From contig NZ_JACKZS010000072.1 of assembly GCF_014222285.1 (NCBI RefSeq), positions 1 through 33,708 on the forward strand: 33,708 bases of DNA, written 5' to 3'. This stretch comes from Nostoc sp. UCD121 (GTDB lineage Bacteria > Cyanobacteriota > Cyanobacteriia > Cyanobacteriales > Nostocaceae). Both the position numbers and the translations under genes were made by a program. Positions 8,002 through 15,731 of the stretch are shown piece by piece; within the stretch, counting starts at the first letter, position 1; every line of letters starts with the position of its first letter. Under the pieces are notes generated by a model. That model made no database searches. It saw nothing but the letters and a program-made list of their open reading frames with translations, and was not told where the DNA came from.

Positions 8002-9765
8002 ATGGATTGGATTAGCTTACTTAAAGCTCAACAAACTGACTTCCTTCAACGTGTGAAGAAACCTAAAACTTATGACTTATCTTTATTGGAAAGTCAAGTT
8101 AAGGGTTGTCACACTGAAATGATGGCTTTTTGGGGCGAACCATTGGCCAGACTCCAAGAACTTTCTCGCCAACAAGCAGAAGTTCTTGCCAAAAATCCGC
8201 CGCCTACACCACCTGAATATCCTGAGCCTCCCGACTGGACGATACCTTTTCCCAAATACTTCCAGCGCCAAGCGGAAGATTATCTTTTGCGGGAAAAAAT
8301 CGTTGACCTGGTGATAGCTGAACGTTTAGGGAAGTTGGTAAAAAAGGTATCACAAGATACTTTGCAAAATATAATTTTAGATGATGAGGGAAATTTGTGT
8401 GGCGAAAGCAAATTTTCTTATGTACTAAAAGATAATCCTCAGCTAAGTGTTCAAGTTTATGTTGCTGATGGAGAAAGTTTTAATGGTATTAAGAAAGACA
8501 AAATTAAATGGTCGGTTACTCAAGAAGATTTAAAAAATCACCAAGTATTAATTTTTCTCTGTTTGTTTTATCCATCAACAGGTCAGTTAGGATACGAAAG
8601 ACAGAGTATAATTACAGGATTTTTACCTGCAAATCAAATTGAACTTACTGAACCAAAACTGTATATAAGTCCGAGTAAATTGTTGTATGCTGGTGGTCTG
8701 AGTTGGTATTTAGAATCACTTGTTGGCAAAAAAGACACGTCGCCAGTAATTAATGAGAAAGCGATCGCAGATACAATACAGACTCTACCACCAGAGCATT
8801 GTCTTAAGAGTATAGTTGGTGACTGGGAATGCTGGCAAACTTTACAAGGTCACAATAGAGGTATTAATTGCCTAGCTTTCAGTTTTGCGTGTAAAAATGG
8901 TAAAGCCTTACCCATATTGGCAAGTGGTAGTCGTGGAGAAACGAAACTCTGGGATTTAAGCAAGGGTGAATTAATAGATACATTATCAGAATATCCTTGG
9001 GTGATACCTGGGCTAGTGGATGAAGTGAATTCCCTGGCTTTTAGTTCAGATGGACAAACTTTAGTGAGTTGCGGTGCTGATTCCACAATTAAACTTTGGC
9101 ACGTGGGTGCTTTAGACTTGATAGATATTTTGCATAAACATAATGGCGTAGTGCGGTGTGCTGCCTTTACTCCAGATGGCAGAATGCTAGCTACAGGTGG
9201 AGATGACAGAAAAATTCTGTTTTGGGATTTGATGCATCGTCAGGTTACGATCGCACTTTCTTTAGATGATACAGCTGCTCATTCTCTGGTTTTGAGCCGA
9301 GACGGGGAAACTATAGTTACAGGTAGCTACCGTAAAATCAAAGTCTGGCGAACTTCACCCCAGACGGGGATCAAAAGTTTAAAGGATGCACAACCTCTGC
9401 ATACTTTAATGGGTCATTCTCATATCGTTCGTTCGTTAGCAATCAGTGCAGATGCTAAACTGCTCGTGAGTGGTAGCTGGGATCAAACAATAAAAATTTG
9501 GCAATTGGAAACTGGAGAATTACTTCATACACTTAAAGGACATAGAGATAGAGTATATGCGATCGCCTTAAGTCCTGATGGACAAATTATCGCCAGTGGT
9601 AGTGCTGATAAAACTATCAAATTATGGCATCTACAAACCGGGGAATTACTGGGTACGTTTACAGGTCATGGAAATATAGTCACAGCATTAGCCTTCACAG
9701 CTTCTGGCGAAATGTTGGTTAGCGGGAGTTTGGATAAGACAATTAAAATTTGGCAACGGAGTTAA
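8002..9765 (+). CDS. WD40 beta-propeller protein with an uncharacterised N-terminal domain
   Basis: 587 residues from the ATG at 8002. I prefer this start to the ATG at 7996 because AGGA at 7992-7995 directly abuts the first but lies 6 nt before the second. Residues 1-265 form an uncharacterised N-terminal part with a proline-rich linker (about 70-85) and an alpha/beta region rich in Lys and Asp. The remainder contains seven WD repeats, from WECWQTLQGH to the terminal TIKIWQ. The last three are canonical (GHxxxV...SPDG...SGSxDxTIKxW), and the first and fourth are the most diverged. Seven blades should close one propeller, a protein-interaction platform. No enzymatic domain is visible and there is no signal peptide, so it is probably cytoplasmic. 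Confidence 0.85.
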   Translation: MDWISLLKAQQTDFLQRVKKPKTYDLSLLESQVKGCHTEMMAFWGEPLARLQELSRQQAEVLAKNPPPTPPEYPEPPDWTIPFPKYFQRQAEDYLLREKIVDLVIAERLGKLVKKVSQDTLQNIILDDEGNLCGESKFSYVLKDNPQLSVQVYVADGESFNGIKKDKIKWSVTQEDLKNHQVLIFLCLFYPSTGQLGYERQSIITGFLPANQIELTEPKLYISPSKLLYAGGLSWYLESLVGKKDTSPVINEKAIADTIQTLPPEHCLKSIVGDWECWQTLQGHNRGINCLAFSFACKNGKALPILASGSRGETKLWDLSKGELIDTLSEYPWVIPGLVDEVNSLAFSSDGQTLVSCGADSTIKLWHVGALDLIDILHKHNGVVRCAAFTPDGRMLATGGDDRKILFWDLMHRQVTIALSLDDTAAHSLVLSRDGETIVTGSYRKIKVWRTSPQTGIKSLKDAQPLHTLMGHSHIVRSLAISADAKLLVSGSWDQTIKIWQLETGELLHTLKGHRDRVYAIALSPDGQIIASGSADKTIKLWHLQTGELLGTFTGHGNIVTALAFTASGEMLVSGSLDKTIKIWQRS

Positions 9766-9885
9766 GAATTTCAAATTAGGGGCTGATTGCGATCGCAATA
9801 TTAAAATTACATAATGACTTGACTATGAAAATGGTGTGCGCTGCGATCGCGAAGGTGTCATAAGCATCTTCTTTGGATGCAACTT

Positions 9886-10113
9886 ATGAAAATTTAGTTG
9901 GTAGAGGATGATGTATTACTCAGTGCGGCATTGGCAGAGTTGTTAAGTGCAAATCGTTATACTATCGACGTAGCAAGCAATGGACAAACTGGGCTAGACC
10001 TAGCAATATCGGTTGAATATGACTTGATTTTGATGGACTGGCTAATTCCTAAGCCTAATTTTTTACTGCTGCTAGGTGCTTTCCTCAGCTTACCTGCTTT
10101 ATATACCAACTAG
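9886..10113 (+). pseudogene. Truncated response-regulator remnant with an amber codon at position 4
   Basis: Reading from the ATG at 9886 gives M-K-I-stop-L-V-E-D-D, then a good receiver N-terminal half (VLLSAALAELLSANRY, VASNGQTGLDLA, DLILMDWLIPK). OmpR-type regulators typically begin MKILLVEDD, so the TAG at 9895-9897 sits where a Leu codon (TTG or TTA) is expected. Similarity stops just after the phospho-acceptor Asp in LILMDW, and the frame ends 22 residues later in unrelated sequence. The remaining receiver and the DNA-binding domain are missing. Both lesions make this a dead fragment. A frame starting at a TTG at 9898 is open but unlikely to be used. Confidence 0.8.
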
Positions 10114-10199
10114 ATAGCTACAACCAAAGTAGAAGGCAAAATATTCTTGTTGGCAGCCAAGGTGGAGCGAGGATGTTAAAGCCAGATTAAACTAAGAGT

Positions 10200-10736
10200 A
10201 TGAGAATTGGTATTTTCGAGCAGATGACAGTTAATAATGGATTGATTCTTACGCTCTTTATTCTGATTATAACCCTGCTAGCTCTTGGCTATGGTTTTGG
10301 TGTGAAAGCTCGACGTTTACCCTTTACGGCAGAAATTGAGTTTAACCAGCAGCAATGGCAATTTCTGCGATGGTGGGTCAAATTAGCCTTGGTTGCTGGA
10401 GTTTTGTTACCTATGTGCTTGTTAGCCCTGGCTTGGAAACAACCATCTTCAGGGGTATTTTGGGGAAGTTACCTGTTGATAGTCGCGGTACAACTTATAT
10501 CTGAACGTGTTTTTAGTCGCTCCCTAGTGCCAAGTATTGTTGTACCCATTGGCTTTTTCTACACAGCTTTTCGGTTGTGGCAACTGCTAGATGGATTCAC
10601 ACAATTAACATTTTCTTATTTGACATTGGTGGGTTTTGGCGTTGTTGTGTTATTCTGGGTTGCTAACTTAGTAATGTTGATGGTAATGGCCATTCCAACA
10701 ATCTTTAAAGGTTCGGAGTCAATTTCACAATCTTGA
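10200..10736 (+). CDS. Hypothetical four-helix membrane protein
   Basis: 178-residue protein with four hydrophobic segments at about residues 14-35, 60-80, 88-125 (possibly two passes) and 138-167. A positively charged loop VKARRLPF and a QQWQFLRWW stretch follow helix 1. I recognise no family. Met9 (at 10224) is an alternative start, since the first eight residues are less typical. It follows the response-regulator remnant by 86 bp, with no sign of an operon. Confidence 0.68.
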   Translation: MRIGIFEQMTVNNGLILTLFILIITLLALGYGFGVKARRLPFTAEIEFNQQQWQFLRWWVKLALVAGVLLPMCLLALAWKQPSSGVFWGSYLLIVAVQLISERVFSRSLVPSIVVPIGFFYTAFRLWQLLDGFTQLTFSYLTLVGFGVVVLFWVANLVMLMVMAIPTIFKGSESISQS

Positions 10737-11057
10737 TTTGTGTTTTGGCATGATCATAGTTCACAACCTATGCCATCCCTATCTCTATCAAACCCGTGCA
10801 GATTTGGCGGATTAACCTTAAATCTGCGGTAAGGAACATTAGGACAATCCAAATCTGCCGAATTAGACTTGTCCGAAAACTCCAAAGCCAGACTGTTCAA
10901 AGCTTTGATATCTTCGTGAAAACCTAATCATAAGGGTTTGAGATAGTTTAGAGGCATAAATTATACTCCCTAATTATTGAAATCAACTTACTTAAACGTT
11001 TTACCATTTTTCTTTTCCTAAGTTAATATTTCGGACAAGTCTATTAGGCTTGCTGAT
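10737..11057. other. Intergenic region carrying a MITE-like element
   Basis: No gene is visible. The left part has an inverted repeat GCAGATTTGG/CCAAATCTGC (10798-10807 with 10849-10858). The right part is the 180-bp element described separately, which ends 14 bp before the next start codon. Confidence 0.6.
10864..11043. mobile_element. MITE-like element with 15-bp perfect terminal inverted repeats
   Basis: TAGACTTGTCCGAAA at 10864-10878 is the exact reverse complement of TTTCGGACAAGTCTA at 11029-11043. Inside those arms the two ends differ, and no transposase frame fits in 180 bp. If the outermost TA is taken as a duplicated target, the element is 176 bp starting GACTTGTCC, the arrangement used by IS630/Tc1-mariner transposases. 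That family assignment is an inference. The element ends immediately upstream of the acetyltransferase gene, so it may supply or disturb its promoter. Confidence 0.65.
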
Positions 11058-11612
11058 ATGGAGATTGTCACCAGAAGATTTCTGCTACGTGATTTCGTTG
11101 AGTTAGATCGCTCGCCATTCCTGGACTATCAAGCTGATCCGCGCAACCTGAGATTTTATGAACCAGATGAAGCTAGCCCCGAACATGCAACCCATTTGTT
11201 TGAGACATTTCAGAGGTGGGCTGCTGATCGCCCCCGACTCAATTACCAACTTGCGATCGTGCAGCGACAGGAACCTAACACGCTGATCGGCTGCTGCGGA
11301 CTGCGGGGAATGGAGTGTGAGGCGGGCGAGATGGAACTGGGCATTGAATTAGCACCAACCTACTGGGGTCGCTATGCCTATGCGATCGAGGTTGGGCGTG
11401 CCCTGCTCGACTTTGGGTTCAGGGAAATAGGACTGGAGGTAATATCTGGTTCTACTGTGAGCGCAAATGCACGAAGCAATCGGTTAGCAGAATGGTTCGG
11501 GGCAGAGGTGGTGGCCATTCGTCCAGGCTCATCGTGGATGTCCGCTCGTGGTTGGAATGAAGTACATTGGCGGATCACAAGAGAGATGTGGGAGCGCCGC
11601 ATGGCTAGATAA
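11058..11612 (+). CDS. GNAT family N-acetyltransferase (RimJ/RimL-like)
   Basis: 184-residue acetyltransferase. The N-terminus TRRFLLRDFVELD is the usual first strand of RimJ/RimL-type GNATs. The central part has LIGCCGLRG and EMELGIELAPTYWGRYAYAIEVGRALLDFGF, the acetyl-CoA-binding region. A C-terminal SANARSNRLAEWFGAE is the typical 'N-x-x-S-x-R-x-x-E-k-x-G' element. It would transfer an acetyl group from acetyl-CoA to an amine or protein N-terminus; the substrate is unknown. The DNA is visibly richer in G+C than its neighbours, and the gene lies between a MITE-like element and a broken resistance-type gene, so recent acquisition is likely. No strong ribosome-binding site precedes the ATG. 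Confidence 0.85.
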   Translation: MEIVTRRFLLRDFVELDRSPFLDYQADPRNLRFYEPDEASPEHATHLFETFQRWAADRPRLNYQLAIVQRQEPNTLIGCCGLRGMECEAGEMELGIELAPTYWGRYAYAIEVGRALLDFGFREIGLEVISGSTVSANARSNRLAEWFGAEVVAIRPGSSWMSARGWNEVHWRITREMWERRMAR

Positions 11613-11717
11613 CATAGTTCCTAAGCCGATTTACTATTTTCTTTTTCCGGAAAGTGACAGAAGCTGTTCATGAGCGATCGCCTACTATGGATGAAATAAA
11701 CCATTCTGTTTTCTTAG

Positions 11718-12169
11718 GAGAAGGTTATTTACGCCTTAAAAGATGGCGGTACGAAAGAACAGGAGATTGAGCAACAGAGACAGAACAAACAGGCAAGCGC
11801 TTACGGATGAGCAGATTTTACAGCTTGAGCGTATAGGCAAAAAGATCGAAGAACATTTCGGCCGCCCCCAAGACATCGAATGGTGTTTGCTTGATGATAG
11901 ATTTTATATTGTCCAGAGTCGGCCAATCACTACTTTATATCCGATCCCTGAAGCGAATGATCGGGAAAATCATATCTATGTATCTGTCGGTCATCAACAA
12001 ATGATGACTGACCCCCTCAAACCATTGGGATTGTCTTTATATCCAGTTAACAGCTGCTCGACCCATGTATAAAGCTTGTGGAAGGTTGTTTATTGATATC
12101 ACACCTGATTTGGCTTCACCTGTTAGAAGAGAAATTATAGGCTTTTTCACTATCCCTTTAAATTATTAA
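11718..12169 (+). pseudogene. Remnant of a rifampicin phosphotransferase/PEP-synthase-like gene with two frameshifts
   Basis: Three reading frames join into one recognisable stretch. Frame A (11718-11792) reads VIYALKDGGTKEQEIEQQRQ. Four extra bases (GCAA, 11793-11796) shift to frame B (11797-12043), which has ALTDEQIL, HFGRPQDIEWCL, YIVQSRPITTLYPIPEA and HIYVSVGHQQMMTDPLKPLG. One extra C at 12043/12044 shifts to frame C, which has LTAARPMYKACGRLFIDITP and DLASPVRRE before TAA at 12167. These motifs span the end of the ATP-grasp (PPDK_N) part and the following region of Rph-type enzymes, which phosphorylate rifamycins and have several hundred more residues. Only about 150 residues remain, so it is a dead fragment. 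An intact 109-codon frame (11743-12072) is only its middle part. Confidence 0.8.
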
Positions 12170-12985
12170 TTACGAATGAATATTGACTCTTCCCTTGCGC
12201 CCTATTGGTACACACATCGGTGTTCCTATAACCGGGTCAGGAACAATACGACACTCTAAGCCAAAAACTTCTTGCACCATTTCCTCAGTCATTACCTGCT
12301 TCGGTTCTCCAACAGTGAAAATACGACCATCTTTCACCGCAACCAAATAATCTGCATAACGACAAGCCTGATTTAAATCATGCAACACCATGACAATAGT
12401 TCTTCCCTCATGCTGGTTCAATTCATATAACAAATCTAAAACTTCTATCTGATGCGCCAAATCTAAAAAAGTAGTCGGTTCATCTAACAGTAAAATATCT
12501 GTATCTTGTGCTAATGCCATTGCAATCCAAGCACGTTGTCGTTGTCCACCAGACAAAGTATCTAATCCTCTGTCGTCCAACTCTAATAAGTTTGTAATTA
12601 AGAGTGCCTGTTGGACAATTTTTTCATCTTTTTCTGACCACTGCTGCAACCAATTTTGATAAGGATAACGTCCTTGTGCTACCAAGTCTCTGACTGTTAA
12701 TCCTTCTGGTGCAACTGGCCCTTGCGGTAAGATCCCTAATTGCTTCGCTACGTCCTTAGTAGAAAGATTAAAAATAGATTGCCCATCAAGATAAACTGTA
12801 CCGTGATATGGTTTAAGTAATCTAGCTAGACCTCGTAATAAAGTTGATTTACCGCAACCGTTTGCACCTACTAAAGCACTAATTTGTCCGGTAGGAATTG
12901 ATAAATTTAAATCCCGAATAATTGGCGCACCATCATAAGCTAAAGACAGACCTTTGGTTGATAATCCTTTCATAGTTGATACCAT
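12170..12985 (-). CDS. Ferric-siderophore ABC transporter ATP-binding protein (FecE/FhuC type)
   Basis: 271-residue ATPase that powers import of iron-siderophore complexes through the two FecCD permeases encoded just upstream. Visible motifs are Walker A GANGCGKST (Lys46), the signature LSGGQRQR, Walker B ILLLDEPTTFLD, and the switch His in VMVLHDLNQACRYADY. The extended C-terminal part with VQEVFGLECRIVPDPVIGTP is typical of the FecE/FhuC subfamily. The start is ambiguous between Met1 and Met5. It begins 19 bp after the second permease gene and is the last gene of a three-gene operon. It directly follows the resistance-gene remnant on the opposite strand. Confidence 0.93.
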   Translation of the reverse strand: MVSTMKGLSTKGLSLAYDGAPIIRDLNLSIPTGQISALVGANGCGKSTLLRGLARLLKPYHGTVYLDGQSIFNLSTKDVAKQLGILPQGPVAPEGLTVRDLVAQGRYPYQNWLQQWSEKDEKIVQQALLITNLLELDDRGLDTLSGGQRQRAWIAMALAQDTDILLLDEPTTFLDLAHQIEVLDLLYELNQHEGRTIVMVLHDLNQACRYADYLVAVKDGRIFTVGEPKQVMTEEMVQEVFGLECRIVPDPVIGTPMCVPIGRKGRVNIHS

Positions 12986-13004
12986 TTAGATTGTTGACTG
13001 TTAA

Positions 13005-14045
13005 CTATTTCTTGCGATTACGAATTAACAAATAAAGAAAATAAGGCGCACCAACAGCAGCAGTCACCACCCCACAAGGAATTTCGATAGGTGCAAAGAG
13101 GGTTCTTCCTAAAAAATCTGCCACAACAACAAGCATTCCTCCCAACAACGCAGAGGTAGGGATCAATCCTTCATGATTTGTACCTACTAACTGTCTGCCT
13201 AAATGGGGTGCAATTAATCCTACAAAACCAATCATTCCGGCTGTGGCGACTCCTGCACCGGCTAAGGCTACACCTACTAGCACCAGCAAACCACGTTGCC
13301 ATTCCACCCGACTACCTAAGCCTTTGGCAACATCATCTCCCAAATTTAAAGCGTTTAAATGTCTGGCTAGTGTCAACGCCATCGGGATAAAAACGATTAA
13401 CCAAGGTAAAAAGGAAAAAACTTGTTCCCAGGTGCGTCCGTAGACACTACCAGCTAACCACACCAAAGCATCACTGACGCTATATATATCGCCAAAGGTA
13501 ATTAATAGGCTGGTGAAAGCACTGGCGATCGCAGACAAACCCACGCCCATTAAAATGAATAGAACGGGGGAACTACCATTATTCCAAGCCAAGGAGTAAA
13601 TTAAACCAGCCATCAATAAAGCACCGACAAAGGCTGATACAGGCAAAGTGTAAATGGGTGCTGAGGGAAATAATACAATTACTGTAACGGCTGCTAGACT
13701 TGCTCCCGCATTGATGCCAATAATGCCGGGATCAGCTAATGGATTGCGTGTGATGCCTTGAAAGATAGTCCCAGAAACGGCCAGTGCCATTCCCACCATG
13801 AAAGCAACCAGGGTACGGGGTAGACGCAGGTTATAAATCACAAAAGCATGATCTGGGTTGCCTGTATCTATACGCAGTACAGTTTTGATGATATCTAAGG
13901 GCGAAATAGGATATTCACCCCGCCCTAAATTCATCACCATCGCTACCACAACCGCTACTGCCAAACATAGCAGTATTGGTGGTACACGTCGGTCTATGCG
14001 AAAAGATATTCCCTCAGAACGGATAACAAGCCAATCAACCTTCAT
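13005..14045 (-). CDS. FecCD family iron-siderophore ABC transporter permease (second of pair)
   Basis: 346-residue inner-membrane permease with about ten hydrophobic helices. Family signatures are RLPRTLVAFMVGMALAVSGT, QGITRNPLADPGIIGINAGA, LAGSVYGRTWEQV, and GMIGFVGLIAPHLGRQLVG followed by a FLGRTLFAPIEIPCGV end. The N-terminus has an unusually polar 25-residue cytoplasmic tail before helix 1. Its ATG overlaps the stop of the upstream permease by 4 bp (ATGA), so the two should be translated together and form a heterodimeric channel. Confidence 0.93.
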   Translation of the reverse strand: MKVDWLVIRSEGISFRIDRRVPPILLCLAVAVVVAMVMNLGRGEYPISPLDIIKTVLRIDTGNPDHAFVIYNLRLPRTLVAFMVGMALAVSGTIFQGITRNPLADPGIIGINAGASLAAVTVIVLFPSAPIYTLPVSAFVGALLMAGLIYSLAWNNGSSPVLFILMGVGLSAIASAFTSLLITFGDIYSVSDALVWLAGSVYGRTWEQVFSFLPWLIVFIPMALTLARHLNALNLGDDVAKGLGSRVEWQRGLLVLVGVALAGAGVATAGMIGFVGLIAPHLGRQLVGTNHEGLIPTSALLGGMLVVVADFLGRTLFAPIEIPCGVVTAAVGAPYFLYLLIRNRKK

Positions 14046-15073
14046 TTTTTCACCTTTGATTTAGCCAAGTAGACGAAAAAGGGTGCCCCAATCAATGCTG
14101 TCATTACTCCCACGGGTAATTCTTGGGGTTTGAGTAGGATACGCGCAGCGACATCTGCAACTAAGAGTAAAGTTGCACCCACTACTGCGGAGTATGGCAA
14201 AATCCAACGGTAATCAGCTTTGATGAAAAATCTCACGATATGAGGAACAACTAAGCCAATAAAGCCGATGGGTCCGGCTAGAGAGACGGAACTTCCTGCC
14301 AGTAAAACAACGCTTATAGCGGTCGCAATTTTGACCCAAGCTGTGTCTTGACCCAAGCCTTTAGCCACATCTTCACCCAGACTCATAGTAGTAATTTGTC
14401 TACCAAGGGCAAAGGCAACTACTAAGCCAATCATGACGAAAGGTAATGCTGACAATAAGATGTTGAAATCTCGTCCCGCCAGAGAACCAGCCAACCAAAA
14501 TCTAATTTCTTCTAAGGTGCGTTGACTGACGATGAGAATAGCAGTAGTGAGGGAAGAAATCAGTGCCGTGATCGCCGCGCCTGCTACAGTGATATTTAAT
14601 GGTGTAGCTCCTCCTCGCCCCAGAGAACCAAGGAAGTAGACTAACATGGCGGTGACTCCTGCACCCACAAAGGCCACAATAGTCAAAACACTCATAGACG
14701 AGATGCCAAACACAAAAATTGTGGCAACTACAGCCAATGCAGCCCCAGACTCAATCCCCAAAATCCCTGGATCTGCTAAAGGATTGCGTGTCAAACCTTG
14801 CATTAATGCGCCGGCGACTGCCAAGGATGATCCTACAACAAGAGCGACGAGCGATCGCGGTAATCTCACCGTCTGAATCACTAAATGTTCATAAGAACCG
14901 TCAAAGGTGATAAAGGATTCCAGAATCTTGTTTAACGGTATTTCTGCTGCCCCCAATGTGACACTGTACACCAAGCAAGTTAGCAGAATCAGTATGCCCA
15001 GAATCAGACCCACTAATGACGATATTTTCGGTGTGTTCCAGTTTTTGGGTGATGCTGTGGTTGCTCTTGTCAT
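14042..15073 (-). CDS. FecCD family iron-siderophore ABC transporter permease (first of pair)
   Basis: 343-residue permease, first gene of the - strand transport operon. It shows the same family marks as its partner: RLPRSLVALVVGSSLAVAGA, QGLTRNPLADPGILGIESGA, RFWLAGSLAGRDF, GPIGFIGLVVPHIVRFF, and a LKPQELPVGVMTALIGAPFF end that contacts the ATPase. About ten membrane helices are expected. A Fur-box-like sequence lies 17 bp upstream of the start codon (separate entry), consistent with repression when iron is plentiful. This operon provides the only inner-membrane transporter in the window for at least three binding proteins. Confidence 0.93.
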   Translation of the reverse strand: MTRATTASPKNWNTPKISSLVGLILGILILLTCLVYSVTLGAAEIPLNKILESFITFDGSYEHLVIQTVRLPRSLVALVVGSSLAVAGALMQGLTRNPLADPGILGIESGAALAVVATIFVFGISSMSVLTIVAFVGAGVTAMLVYFLGSLGRGGATPLNITVAGAAITALISSLTTAILIVSQRTLEEIRFWLAGSLAGRDFNILLSALPFVMIGLVVAFALGRQITTMSLGEDVAKGLGQDTAWVKIATAISVVLLAGSSVSLAGPIGFIGLVVPHIVRFFIKADYRWILPYSAVVGATLLLVADVAARILLKPQELPVGVMTALIGAPFFVYLAKSKVKK

Positions 15074-15089
15074 TATTTTTTAGTCAATT

Positions 15090-15108
15090 GAAAAATATAA
15101 TCATTTAG
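15090..15108 (-). promoter_or_regulatory. Fur-box-like sequence upstream of the transport operon
   Basis: GAAAAATATAATCATTTAG matches the classical 19-bp Fur box GATAATGATAATCATTATC at 13 of 19 positions, including the run ATAATCATT. It sits 17 bp before the first permease ATG, where a bound repressor would block transcription or early elongation. The match is by eye only, in AT-rich DNA. Confidence 0.45.
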
Positions 15109-15194
15109 GTAAGCCAGTCATGCCTTCTGTCACATTTGCAGTTTCAACATCTTAATTGACAATTTTTATACATTTATCGAGTATTTAAGCAAGG

Positions 15195-15211
15195 TATATT
15201 TTCAAAATATA
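15195..15211. repeat. Perfect 17-bp palindrome TATATTTT-C-AAAATATA
   Basis: The two 8-bp arms are exact reverse complements around a central C. It lies 122 bp from the first permease start codon and more than 500 bp from the AraC start. It could be a dimeric repressor operator. Its AT content makes a chance origin possible. Confidence 0.5.
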
Positions 15212-15382
15212 TTGATTTCCAAGCTGATGTCAGCAGGAAGTTTCAAGATTATACTTTATACTTATTAAGAGACTTTTTCAACTGCTTATGTTTTTATTCC
15301 ATGAATAAACAGAAATAATTACGAAATACTTGGGAAGTTGCCATTTATCGCTTTTCTGTCCCTCTAGGCAGAGGAAAGTGAA

Positions 15383-15417
15383 AAATCCTCATTCGGTTTT
15401 TAGAGGATTTGACCGAA
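15383..15417. repeat. Interlocking inverted repeats
   Basis: AAATCCTC (15383-15390) pairs with GAGGATTT (15403-15410). The loop sequence TTCGGT (15392-15397) pairs with ACCGAA (15412-15417), which lies one base beyond the first stem. As RNA these could form alternative hairpins or a compact pseudoknot. Confidence 0.45.
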
Positions 15418-15731
15418 AAGGCAAAGGATTGAGCCGCCTAAATTTATGGAGAAGCAAAAAAAGTATAGTACTCTACAAGACGCACAGCATGAGAAATACG
15501 AAGTCCTGATTACAAGTCCCTAAATTCATCTATGGGGATAATTAATTTTGACTTTGGAACGTACCTTTTCAGGAAAGCAAGCTAGCAAGAGCATCTTTGC
15601 AGGAGAAGCAACATCACTAATAATATAAATTCCTTATTGTAAATATCGTCATGATTGTTGTAAATTAAGCGTTAATACCTTTCTTAGTTAAGAAAATCTT
15701 GCAATTTACCAACCAAAATTGCCGTTAAAAA

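Larger units (their letters stand above)
15074..15731. other. 658-bp divergent regulatory region between the transport operon and the first AraC gene
   Basis: No protein gene is visible. It contains, from left to right, a Fur-box-like site (15090-15108), a perfect 17-bp palindrome (15195-15211), a small hairpin CCTC/GAGG (15361-15364 with 15371-15374), two interlocking inverted repeats (15383-15417), and an AT-rich right end next to the AraC start codon. Its length suggests room for a leader RNA or small RNA in addition to two promoters, but none is identified. Confidence 0.6.

Noticed and set aside
9786..9799. ATTGCGATCGCAAT palindrome after the WD40 gene as an operator
   Set aside because: It is a HIP1 octamer with chance flanking symmetry; HIP1 sites are spread through the whole window.
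9898..10113. The TTG-started 71-codon frame as a functional single-domain response regulator
   Set aside because: It lacks the second half of the receiver fold, including the conserved Thr/Ser and Lys, and the natural ATG is separated from it by an amber codon.
11743..12072. The 109-codon frame as an intact small PEP-synthase-like protein
   Set aside because: Its first 18 residues are out-of-frame translation of a conserved segment and its last 9 follow a second frameshift; only the middle is genuine.
15715..15731. AAAATTGCCGTTAAAA just before the AraC 1 start as another copy of the operator repeat
   Set aside because: It has an extra base in the core and no convincing second copy one period away; AT-rich context makes it likely to be chance.
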